From the NCBI GenBank assembly GCA_037447605.1, contig CM074818.1, positions 568,221 through 589,694 of the forward strand: a stretch of 21,474 nucleotides of DNA, written 5' to 3'. This document shows positions 1-10,900 of this stretch, piece after piece; within the stretch, counting starts at the first letter, position 1; each line of letters opens with the position of its first letter. This stretch comes from Zygnema circumcarinatum (Eukaryota > Streptophyta > Zygnematophyceae > Zygnematales > Zygnemataceae). The notes beneath the pieces were generated by a model, which was not told the DNA's origin, made no database searches, and was given only the letters and a program-made list of their open reading frames with translations. Position numbers and translations under genes: made by a program.

Positions 1-1679
1 GGGTTGTATCCAAAATCATGTACTATGACTTGTGGTGCATGAGAGCGCATGTGAGCATTTGTGGGACCAAGTTTGAGCCATTGACGGGCATTCTAGGAGT
101 CAAAGTGATGTTGTTGGTGGCATTGTGATGTGCAACATGAGTTCACGTTGATTGTGTGTTGGAGTTGCTTGTTCAACAACAAAGTAAAAGGATCATGCAA
201 TGTGTTATTGCAACGAAAGCCTTTGTCGAAACAAAATATTCGCACATGTGCAACGTCGGAAATTTGGTTGGGCCTAGAAGACAAGTTCAAGTTGCTATCA
301 TGCGCTCTCATGCTCTCATGCACTTCATGAGCTATTATCGTTCGCCCATAGCCCATCTGTGCATGTTTTTGTGCGGCCCAGATTGTCATTAGGAACCATG
401 AACATTGCATGCATCGCATGCATCGCGAGGGCATTGTTACACACATCCATCCATCCATCATGGACATTAGGGTTTTAGGATTAAAGTGAGGATTGACTCT
501 CAAATTTGATCTTGATAAAGTCAGATAGTTAACTTTACGAGCGCCAACGACCACACTCTAAAGTCACAGCGTGGAACTTCCCAGCGACCTAATACGAAAG
601 GACAAGTTGAATTGGGCCATACAAGACGGCAGTTAAAACAGGTAATTTTGTCGGCACGGGTCCTTAACTGACCGGTACGGCTTTGACCTTTGCGCACCGC
701 TAAGGGACAGAACGACCGCCAATAGATTGTCGCCACGTGTTGCAAATGGATTGCATAATGGAGACTTGTTGGATTCTGTCGGATAAGGACAAAGGAATTT
801 GGGATGCATATCCACGTGGCGATTTCTGATTGCTTGGATTATAGAATTTTGCTCCGCAAATTATAGTAGCTTGCTGACGTGTCGCCAGGTCGGACCACGT
901 CCGATGTCACGTCACCCATTGCCGACTAATGGGCGACTTACCATCCACCGCCAAATTTTTTTTTCCTGGAACTTTTTGGAGCCGAATGCTGGTTCGTCCT
1001 AATGAAACGTTTCAGAATCAGTATAGTAAAACGAATTAGTCTATCTCCTTAAAAATACTCGTTCTGATATCTTTTGGAAAAAGTACGGCGGGTTCAAAAG
1101 CGATCCACGTCCATACGATTCGTTTCAACTCAAAAAAATAGAATCCGATCTTCACTTACTGTAGTGCGATCTACCTCCCTCAGAAGAGTCCAAAATGTTC
1201 AAATCTTGGAAGTTACTTAAACCGTACTCCACACGATACACGCGATCAAGGTTGATCTGAAACTGGAAAAATTTCAAGGATCAACGCATGTTGCTCCACA
1301 ATCGAGATGGCGAAAGGCAGAGGGGGGCCTCAAGTACAGTAATCTGTCTCTAGATCCACTTCTTCAGGTCCACGTTTTCTCGCCTACTTCTGATCAATTT
1401 TTTTTCAAGTTTCCCATAGCTGAAATATTCCACTAAGCAGATCGGGTCCACCTCATAATCAAACTTATCCACAAGCCGACAAAATCCCCCCTCCAGTTTC
1501 CGCCTCCGCCAGCTAAACCTCCCTCCAACCGCCACTTCACTGTAGTGGACTGACGTCACCAGTCCTAACCGCTGACGTTATCACGACCACTGTGGCGTCA
1601 CCAGTCGTAACCACTGACGTCAGCAGTCCCGCCGCCTTTTTCCCTCCCGCGCGGCGAAGAAGGCTCAAGCTCGCGAGCC
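1..1679. other. Upstream region without a supported gene
   Basis: I see no convincing coding exon here. Open frames are short, on both strands, and lack recognisable motifs. Composition is balanced and contains none of the CT/GA microsatellites seen downstream, apart from small bits such as CATCCATC near 445. The last ~130 bases contain TGACGTCA-type elements and lead into the histidine-kinase start codon, so the 3' part is presumably promoter and 5' UTR. No TATA box or transcription start can be assigned with confidence. Confidence 0.6.
1551..1622 (+). promoter_or_regulatory. TGACGTCA element pair in a 42-bp tandem repeat upstream of the kinase gene
   Basis: Perfect palindromes TGACGTCA occur at 1551-1558 and 1615-1622, with a TGACGT half-site at 1573-1578 and GCGTCA at 1595-1600. 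The block CGTCACCAGTC.TAACC.CTGACGT occurs at 1554-1578 and again at 1596-1620, exactly 42 bp apart with two mismatches. TGACGTCA is the classic palindromic target of bZIP factors (TGA/CRE type). The second palindrome ends 57 bases before the ATG at 1680. Regulation by bZIP proteins is inferred from the motif only. Confidence 0.55.
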
Positions 1680-1934
1680 ATGGCGACGGAGGGTCCCAGG
1701 ATGGCCACGTGGCGCCACCTCCGGGAATCACGGGCGGTGTTGATGGCATGGCGGCTCTGGATGCCGTTGTTTTTGACAGCGTGGCTGATCGGAGGGCTGT
1801 GGTTGGCCGGGTGGTCCACGTGGCACCATCGCCAGAGCCGCGCGGTGGCCCGCGAGGCCGCGCTCCGCAATTGGTGCAATGAGCGCGCGCGCTCCGTCTC
1901 GCAGCAATTCAACGCCACCGCGAACCTCGTGCGG
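1680..1934 (+). CDS. Kinase exon 1: N-terminus, first membrane segment, start of CHASE region
   Basis: Residues 1-85. A basic/aromatic N-terminus is followed by a hydrophobic segment ~26-45 ([20 protein letters not shown]), then a helix rich in Arg, Ala and Asn ([20 protein letters not shown]). That helix matches the pre-CHASE helix of plant receptors. It ends in phase 0 at CGG before GTGCGC. It is GC-rich, unlike the preceding DNA. Confidence 0.9.
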
Positions 1935-4900
1935 GTGCGCCCTCTCCCTCTTGCCCCCCTCCCTCTCTCTCCTTCTCTCTCTCTCTCCCCTATACTCCCT
2001 CTACTTTTCTCTCGCTCTATCCTTATCTCTCTCTATCTCCTCTCTCTCTCTCCCCAAGCTGTCTCCCTCTCTCCAATTCTTTATTTCACCCCCCCTCTCT
2101 CCCTTTCGCATTCCTATGCCTCTCTCCTTCTCTCTCCCTTTCTCCTTCTCTCTCTATCTCCTTCTCTCTCTCTCCCCAACCTCTCTCCCTCTCTCCATTT
2201 ATTTATTTCACCCCCTTTCTCTCTCTCTTTCGAATTCCTATCTCTTTCCTCCTCTCTCTCTTTTTCCTTCTCTCTCTATTTCCTTCTCTCTGTCTCTTTT
2301 CTCTCTCCCCCCCCAATCGCTCTCCCTCTCTCCATTTATTATTTCACCCCCTTTCTCTCTCTCTTTCGCATTCCTATGTCTCTCTCTCTATCTCCTTCTC
2401 TCTGTCTCTTTTCACTCTCCCACCCCAATCTCTCTCCCTCTCTCCATTTATTATTTCACCCCCTTTCTCTCTCTTTCGCATTCCTATGTCTCTCTCCTTC
2501 TCTCTCTTTCTCCTTCCCTCTTGATCTCCTTCTCTCTGTCTAGTTTCTCTCTCCCCCCCAATCTCTCTCCCTCTCTCCATTTATTTATTTCACCCCCTCT
2601 CTCTCTCTTTCGCATTCCTATGTCGCGCTCCTCTCTCTCTTTCTCTCTCTCTCTTTATTTCTCAATCTCTCACTCTCGCCTGTCCATTTCTCCCTCTCTC
2701 TCTGTCCTTGTCTCGCTCGCTCTCTCTTTCTATCGCTCTCCCCTACACACTCTCACTTCTCCCCTTCTCTTTCTCCCTTATTGGCATGCAAACAGAGATA
2801 GAGAGACAAAAGAAAAAAGGAAAAGGACAGAGAGTGACCTCTCCCTCATTCCTTCTCCTCCTCTCTCTCCCCCTCTCTCACTCTCTCTTCGCTTCTCCGT
2901 CCTCAACTTTTAGGTTCTCGGACGCTGTCCCTTCCCTTTCTCAATCTCTTTCTGTGTCTCTCTCCCTCTCGCCCATATTTACCCCTCTCTTCTCTCTCTC
3001 CCTCCTCCACCGAAATCTTTATTGTGCCTCTTTCTCTCCCTCTCGTCCAAGCCCCCCCCCTCTAATTTTTTCTCTCCCTCCTCCCCCTTGCAAGCGTCCC
3101 TCTACGTCCTTGATCCCTCGCCTCCCTTCGCCTCCTCCAAAATATTCCCTTTCACTCTCCCTCCCCCCTTACTCTCTCCCTCTCGCTTTTCTACTCTACT
3201 TCCTCCACCCCTTTCACCTCTTCATTCCACCCCAATATCCTCTTCCTCCCTCCCTCCCTCCCTCCCTCCCTCACTCTGCCCCCGTTCCCCTCCCTCCAAG
3301 ATGATCTTTTCCTGATGGCTAGTTTATTGTGTTCAATTTTTATGCATTCCTTAGAAATCTTGGAGCCATATTGCACATGCATGCAACTTGGTCCAACTCA
3401 AGCCCTACGCTCACGCCTCTCCTCCTCAACCCAAAACCCGTCTCCCTAAACCCAACTCTTCCATCCTCCCTCACCCCCCTAATGCCACTCTCTCTCTCTT
3501 CCTCTCTCTCTCTCTCCCTCTCTCTCTCTCTCGCCCATCTCATGCTCCCCACCAAGACTCCCCCTCAGCCGTACCCTCCAAACCCTAATTCCACCCCCTC
3601 CCCTCAGATCTTCAGCGGGCTCGCGTACGTGTTCGGGCGCGCGGCGGACCGCAACCCGTGGGCGGTCTCGAGCTGCGTCACGCAGGACACCTTCGCGCAG
3701 TACGCGGCGGCCACGGCCTACGCGAGGCCGTGGATCAACGTGCTCGCGTGGGGGGTCTTCGTCACCGCCGCGCAGAGGCAATGATCATGGGAAGGGGAAG
3801 GGCGATGGGGGGACATGGGGTCGTAGGGTCATGGGGGTCATGGGGGTCATGGGGGGAAATGGGGTCATGGGGGAAATGTGGGGATGGGGGGACATGGGGG
3901 CCGTGGGGTCTTGGTGGGATGGGAGGACATGGGATCATGGGGAGATATAGGGGCCATGGGGTCTTGGTGGGATAGGAAGGCATGGGGTCATGGGGGTCAT
4001 GGGATCATGGGGGGATGGGGGGCCATGGGGTCTAGGTGGGATAGGGGGACATGGGATCATGGGGGGACATGGGGTCATGGGGTCATGGGAGAAATGGGGT
4101 CATGGGGGGAAATGGGGGGATGGGGGGACATGGGGGCCGTGGGGTCTAGGTGGGATAGGGGGACATGGGATCATGGGGGGACATGGGGTCATGGGGTCAT
4201 GGGAGAAATGGGGTCATGGGGGGAAACGGGGGGATGGGGGGACATGGGGGCCGTGGGGTCTTGGTGGGATGGGAGGACATGGGATCATGGGGAGATATAG
4301 GGGCCATGGAGTCTTGGTGGGATAGGAAGGCATGGGGTCATGGGGGTCATGGGATCATGGGGGGATGGGGGGCCATGGGGTCTAGGTGGGATAGGGGGAC
4401 ATGGGATCATGGGGGGACATGGGGTCATGGGGTCATGGGGGAAATGGGGTCATGGGGGGAAATGGGGGGCCATGGGGTCTAGGTGGGATAGGGGGACATG
4501 GGATCATGAGGCTCTCTCTCTCCCTCTCTCTCTCTCTCCCTCTCTCTCTCTCTCTCTCCCTCTCTCTCTCTCTCCCTCTCTCTCTCTCTCCCTCTCTCTC
4601 TCTCTCCCTCTCTCTCTCTCTCCCTCTCTCTCTCTCTCCCTCTCTCTCTCTCTCCCTCTCTCTCTCTCTCCCTCTCTCTCTCTCTCCCTCTCTCTCTCTC
4701 TCCCTCTCTCTCTCTCTCCCTCTCTCTCTCTCTCCCTCTCTCTCTCTCTCCCTCTCTCTCTCTCTCCCTCTCTCTCTCTCTCCCTCTCTCTCTCTCTCCC
4801 TCTCTCTCTCTCTCCCTCTCTCTCTCTCTCCCTCTCTCTCTCTCTCCCTCTCTCTCTCTCTCCCTCTCTCTCTCTCTCCCTCTCTCTCTCTCTCCCTCTC

Positions 4901-7900
4901 TCTCTCTCTCCCTCTCTCTCTCTCTCCCTCTCTCTCTCTCTCCCTCTCTCTCTCTCTCCCTCTCTCTCTCTCTCCCTCTCTCTCTCTCTCCCTCTCTCTC
5001 TCTCTCCCTCTCTCTCTCTCTCCCTCTCTCTCTCTCTCCCTCTCTCTCTCTCTCCCTCTCTCTCTCTCTCCCTCTCTCTCTCTCTCCCTCTCTCTCTCTC
5101 TCCCTCTCTCTCTCTCTCCCTCTCTCTCTCTCTCCCTCTCTCTCTCTCTCCCTCTCTCTCTCTCTCCCTCTCTCTCTCTCTCCCTCTCTCTCTCTCTCCC
5201 TCTCTCTCTCTCTCCCTCTCTCTCTCTCTCCCTCTCTCTCTCTCTCCCTCTCTCTCTCTCTCCCTCTCTCTCTCTCTCCCTCTCTCTCTCTCTCCCTCTC
5301 TCTCTCTCTCCCTCTCTCTCTCTCTCCCTCTCTCTCTCTCTCCCTCTCTCTCTCTCTCCCTCTCTCTCTCTCTCCCTCTCTCTCTCTCTCCCTCTCTCTC
5401 TCTCTCCCTCTCTCTCTTCCTTCCCTCTCTCCCCTCCCTCCTCTATAAGAAAATTTACAGGTCCACATGAACCCTTTCAACCTTTCCCTGACACCAATTA
5501 ACTCTCGTCAATTTCCATCGTTTTTTTTCAGGTCGCATTTTGAGCAAACTTTTGGGTTTCCGATATTGAACTACGGCACGGGCAGGCGGAGACTCAGAAG
5601 GCGCTCTACGTCCCCATGGTGTACACCTCCGACAAGGGGCCATGGAGTCTTGGTGGGATAGGAAGGCATGGGGTCATGGGGGTCATGGGATCATGGGGGG
5701 ATGGGGGGCCATGGGGTCTAGGTGGGATAGGGGGACATGGGATCATGGGGGGACATGGGGTCATGGGGGTCATGGGGGAAAATGGGATCATGGGGGGATG
5801 GGGGGTCATGGGGTTTAGGTGAGATAGGGGGACATGGGATCATGGGGGGACATGGGGTCATGGGGGTACATGGGATCATGGGAAGAAATTAGGGTCATAG
5901 GGTGACGGGGTCATGATCAGACATGGGGTCATGGGAGGGCATGGGGTCATGGGGGACATGGGGTCATGGGGGTCATGGGGGAAAATGGGATCATGGGGGG
6001 ATGGGGGGTCATGGGGTTTAGGTGAGATAGGGGGACATGGGATCATGGGGGGACATGGGGTCATGGGGGTACATGGGATCATGGGAAGAAATTAGGGTCA
6101 TAGGGTGACGGGGTCATGATCAGACATGGGGTCATGGGAGGGCATGGGGTCATGGGGGACATGGGAGGACGTGGTCATAGGAAGATATAGGGTCATGGAG
6201 GGACATGAGTCATGGGAAGACATGGGTCATGAGGGGACATGGCGTCTCGGGGGTCATGGGATCATGGAGGTCATGGGGGAATTGGGAAGTACATGGGTAT
6301 GGTATTTGCGCATGTAGTCATAGTCTTTAATAACGTGCAAATGTTGAAGGTGAGGGACATGCGTTCATGCCTCTTCCACCCATCCCTCTTTGCCTTCCTC
6401 AACCCTTACTTCCTCTCCTCTCGACGCTTTTCCTCTCCCCCAACCATCTCCTCCCCGCTTCCTCCTTTCTTCCGGACTGCCTTCAACTGTCTCAATTTCT
6501 GTCCTCTCACTGTTTCCCACGCTCCCTCTCCCTCCATCCTCTTCCCTCCCGCACTTTTTCCCTCTTTCTCGCACTTTTCCTTTCTCCGCTCCCTCCTCTC
6601 TCCCCCTCTCTTCCCCCCCTCTCCCCCTCTCTTCCTTCCCTCTCTCCCCCTCCCTCCCCCCCCTCCCCCCCTCTCCTCTATAAGAAAATTTACAGGTCCA
6701 CATGAACCCTTTCAACCTTTCCCCTGACACCAATTAACTCTCGTCAATTTCCATCGTTTTTTTTCAGGTCGCATTTTGAGCAAACTTTTGGGTTTCCGAT
6801 ATTGAACTACGGCACGGGGCAGGCGGAGACTCAGAAGGCGCTCTACGTCCCCATGGTGTACACCTCCGACAAGGGCCGGCCCGACTGGAACTGTTGCTAT
6901 GACGCCCTCTCCAGTTCCGTTGTCGGTCCGTTGATCCAAACAGCCATAGAGACGCGCCAGTTCAGTTTCAGTCGGCCGTACCTCCTCCAAACGGCGCAAA
7001 GGGGTGTTGGTGAGAAAGATCTAAAAGCCCTAAAACCCTAAAAACCCTAAAACCCTTAAAACCCTAACCCTGAAAACCCTAAAAACCCTAAAACCCTAGA
7101 AACCCTAAAAACCCGAAACCCTAACACCCTAAAAACCCTAATAACCCTAAAAAATCTAAACCCTAAAACTCTAAAAACCCTATACTATGATTGTGCAGCC
7201 TTTGCCATTCCCCTGTTTGACAACTCTCCGAATGCGAGCTCCCCTCCGGCCGTGACCGGCATCCTCGGCGGCTCCATCATCACGGACGCGCTCATCAACA
7301 ATCTCCTCGCAGAGCAGCTCAACACAAGTATGTGTATGTATATGCACGCATGCATCTTTGTATATGTATGTTTATGCGTACATGTATGTATGTATGTATG
7401 TATATGTTTATGTATGACCTTCTTCTACATTCTTGAACGTTCCCATTGCTTCCCCGTTCCCGTGTTGCTCCTTCATTCTTCATACTCATCTCTTTTTTAG
7501 GGTTTCCTCGATGAATCCATGAACAGCGGATAAGTTCACTCTGGAAATATACGATGTGACGAGTTCAAGGGAGAGTCCCCCCCAGCTGTACGGCCCGGGG
7601 CCCCCTCTCCTTGAAGCCGTCCCCGGCCGTGAGCGGCCGCCGGTCGCTGCGAGTCCAAATAACATCACAAAGCCACACCGGTACAAGATGGTGGTGCCCT
7701 TAATCCTCGGCGATCCGAGGAGGTCCGTCGAAGCATGGTGCAGGTAACCCGAAAAACCCTAAAGTTTATAAAACCCTAGAAATTCTAAAACCCTGAAGTT
7801 TCTAAAACCCTAAAGATTCTAAGACCTTCACACTTCGAAAACCCTAGAATTTATAAAACCTAAGGAATTTCTAAAACCCGAAAGTTTCTAAAACCCTCAA

Positions 7901-10900
7901 ATTTTACCCCCATGTTTTTCTTAAATTTTTTCCTTTTAACTTTTTTGCAGATATGAAGACTATGATCATGTCCCCTGGGGATGGGACTCCATCTCATGGG
8001 GCCTTCTCTTCGGCACAGTTGTGCTGCTAGTTTTTTACATAGTGCTGTTCATGGCTCGCCGTAACGCCACCATGCAGGCGGCGTACGCGCACATGGAAAC
8101 GCTTAAAGGAGAGGCGGAGGCCGCGGATAAAGCCAAAAGCAACTTCCTCGCCATGGTGTCGCATGAGATTCGAACGCCCATGAATGGGGTTCTAGGTGGG
8201 TTTTTTGGCAACGAAAAAAACACTAAATTTACGAAAAGAAAAATTTAAGAAAAAAAAAATGAACTACAACGTGGTTGACGAAAGCGTTTGAAATGCAAGC
8301 CATGAAATTTCGAAATTGCCACAAAATGTGAGGGGAGGGGATTCTACTTCTCCCTGCCCCGACGTTGCCCTCCACATTGTGCATGAAGTTGCATGTTCCC
8401 CAACCTTCCCCGCAGGCATGCTAGGCATCCTCCTCGACTCCCCATTGGACGCCCACCAGACGGAGCACGTCCGTACGGCGCAGTCCTGCGGGGAATCGCT
8501 CGTGGTTCTCCTGAACGGCGTCCTCGACCTCGCGAAGGTCGAGGCCGGGAAGCTCCAACTCGAGGCCATTCGATTCGGCCTTAAGGACGCGCTGGGGGAG
8601 ACGCTCGACATCTTTCAGGGGAGGGCGAGGGAGAAGGGCATTCAAGGTATGGGGAGGGGGAGGGGGGGGGAGAGGGAGAGGGGAGAGGGGGAGGGGGAGT
8701 GGGGGAGGGAGGGGGAGGGGGAGGGAGGGGGAGGGGGGAGGGGAGAGGGAGGAGGGGGAGGGGGAGGGGGAGGGGGGGGAGGGGGGAGGGAGGGGGAGGG
8801 AGAGGGGAGGAGGGGGAGGGGGAGGGAGGGGGAGGGGGAGGGGAGGGAGGGGGAGGGAGAGGGGAGGAGGGGGAGGGGGAGGGGGAGGGAGGGGGAGGGA
8901 GGGGACGGGAGAGGGGAGGAGGGGAGGGGGGAGGAGGAGGGGGAGGAGGGGGAGGGAGGGGGGAGGGGAGGGGAGGGGGAGGGGAGGGGAGGGGAGGGGG
9001 AGGGGGAGGGGAGGGGAGGGGGAGGGGAGGGGGGATGGGAGAGGGAGGAGGGGGGGAGGGGGGAGGGGGAGGAGGGGGAGGGGGAGGGAGAGGGAGGAGG
9101 GGAGGGGAGGGGGAGGGGAGGGGGGAGGGGAGGGGGACGGGAGAGGGAGGAGGGGGAGGGGGGAGGGGAGGGGAGGGGGAGGAGGGGGAGGGAGGGGGAG
9201 GGGAGGGGAGGGGAGGGAGGGGGAGGGAGGGGAGGGGAGGAGGGGAGGGGAGGGGGAAGGGGGAGGTGGGGGAGGGGGAGGGGGGGAGGGAGGGGGGAGG
9301 GGGAGGGAGGGGGAGGTGGGGGAGGGAGAGGAGGAGGGGGAGGGGGAGGGGGAGGGGAGGGGGAGGGGGAGGAGAGGGGAGGAGGGGGAGGGGGAGGAGG
9401 GAGGGGGGAGGGGGAGGGAGAGGGGAGAGGGAGGGAGGAGGAGGGGGGGAGGGGGAGGAGGGAGGGGGGGGGAGGGGGAAGGGGAGGGGGAGGGAGGGGG
9501 AAGGGGGAGGTGGGAGGGGGGGAGGGGAGGGGGAGGAGGGAGGGGAGGGGAGGGGAGGGGGGAGGGGAGGGGGAGGTGGGGAGGGGGAGGGAGGGGGGGA
9601 GGGAGAGGGAGGAGGGGGGGGAGGGGGAGGGGGAGGGGAGGGGAGGGGAGGGGGGAGGGGGAGGGGGAGGGGAGAGGGAGGAGGGGGAGGGGAGGGGGGG
9701 AGGGGAGGGAGGAGGAGGGGGGATGGGGAAGGGGAGGGGGAGGGGGAGGGGGAAGGGGGAGGTGGGAGGGGAGGGGGGAGGGGGAGGGGAGGAGGGGGGA
9801 TGGGGAAGGGGGAGGTGGAGGGTGGAGGGGGGAGGGAGGGGGAAGGGGGAGGGGGGGAGGGAGGTGGGGGAGGGAGGGGGGGAGGGGGGGAGGGGAGGGA
9901 GAGGGAGGGAGGGGGGGAGGGGGGGAGGGAGGAGGGATGGGGAAGGGGAGGGGGGAGGGGAGGGGAGGGGAGGGGGAGGAGGGGGAGGGGGGGAGGGAGG
10001 GGGAAGGGGAGGGGGAGGGAGGTGGGGGAGGGGGGGAGGGGGAGGGAGAGGGGAGGAGGGGGAGGGGAGGGGGGGGGAGGGGGGAGGGGGAGGAAAGGGG
10101 AGGAGAAGGGATCGGGGGAGGAGGTGGAGGAGTGAGCTAGAGAAGAGAGGGATAATAGTTCTTGAATTCCTAAAGGGTGAAATCCTAAGAATGCTGTTTC
10201 CTTTCTTATCTGATCGGTGCGTCGTTGTTATTATTTTTTCCTGCAGTTGCGGGTCTTTTAGATGTTGACGTTCCGGAACTCGTCATCGGAGATCAAATGC
10301 GTTTTCGGCAAGTCCTTGTCAACCTCATAGGTGGGGCCCACCACATTGGATTGGACCTGTAACCTCTCTCTCTCCCCCTCTCTCCTCTCAGTTTCTCGTT
10401 TTTTTCTTCTCCCTCTTTCTTCCCTCTCTCCGCTTCCCGGATTTTTGAAGGTTTGATATTTTGGAGTTTTGGCTTGTTGAAGAGCTAGGGCTCTTGAAAG
10501 TCTAAATTTCAAACAATTTGAGGGATTCAAGCTATCTGTTCTCTGACATGTTATATATGTATGTATGCTTATACACTTTGACAGGTAATGCCATAAAATT
10601 TACAGAGAAGGGCCACATTCTTGTCCGAATTCATCGAGTGCAGAACACTAAAGGGCTTTCTACTGAACTGAAGGACCATGGATTCCGTTCCGAGCCTAAG
10701 TGTTTTTCTCCCACTTGTAGAAACCATCCTTCTAAGGTTGAAACTTCCCTACGAAATCAGAGTAAAACAAGAATATTTGGTGAAGAAATGGCACCTTTTT
10801 TGGGTCCATCTCCCTGCGGCTACTCTCACCAAACACTTAGTGGTCTTCCGGTTGCTGACAAGAAGCAGCCATGGGGGGGAGGAAACCCTAATTTTGAGAT

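Larger units (their letters stand above)
3778..6767 (+). other. Intron 2: large GC-AG intron with repeat arrays and a truncated copy of exon 3
   Basis: The intron starts GCAATG and ends TTTTTTTTCAG. In order it contains a G-rich ATGGGGTC array, a perfect 16-bp pyrimidine array, a partial copy of exon 3 with its 5' flank, a second G-rich array, an AT-richer spacer around 6300-6360, a degenerate CT block (6365-6675), and the real exon 3 acceptor. The internal order array-CT-exon3flank-array-CT-exon3flank looks like a duplication of one module. Confidence 0.8.

Noticed and set aside
93-554. 153-residue minus-strand frame near the window start
   Set aside because: No family resemblance, and overlapping frames on the other strand are equally open.
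1350-1559. 69-residue minus-strand frame, possible divergent gene
   Set aside because: Non-repetitive but short, with no recognisable motif, and it overlaps the TGACGTCA promoter repeats.
1879-3315. Several Ser/Pro/Leu-rich frames of 100-340 residues
   Set aside because: They are translations of CT microsatellite in intron 1, and conserved CHASE sequence resumes only at 3608.
4340-5501. Long Ser/Leu/Pro and Arg/Glu open frames on both strands
   Set aside because: A 16-bp repeat with no stop codon stays open in all frames by construction. The region is intronic.
7021-7190. True chromosome end or CRISPR-like array
   Set aside because: The AAACCCTA units are degenerate, short and lie within an intron. 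Unique spacers of constant length are absent, so it is an interstitial telomere-like repeat.
8316-10268. 650-residue open frame rich in Gly, Glu and Arg continuing from kinase exon 7
   Set aside because: It reads the intron 7 polypurine repeat, enters exon 8 in the wrong frame and stops. Splicing 8646 to 10247 restores the conserved ATPase domain.
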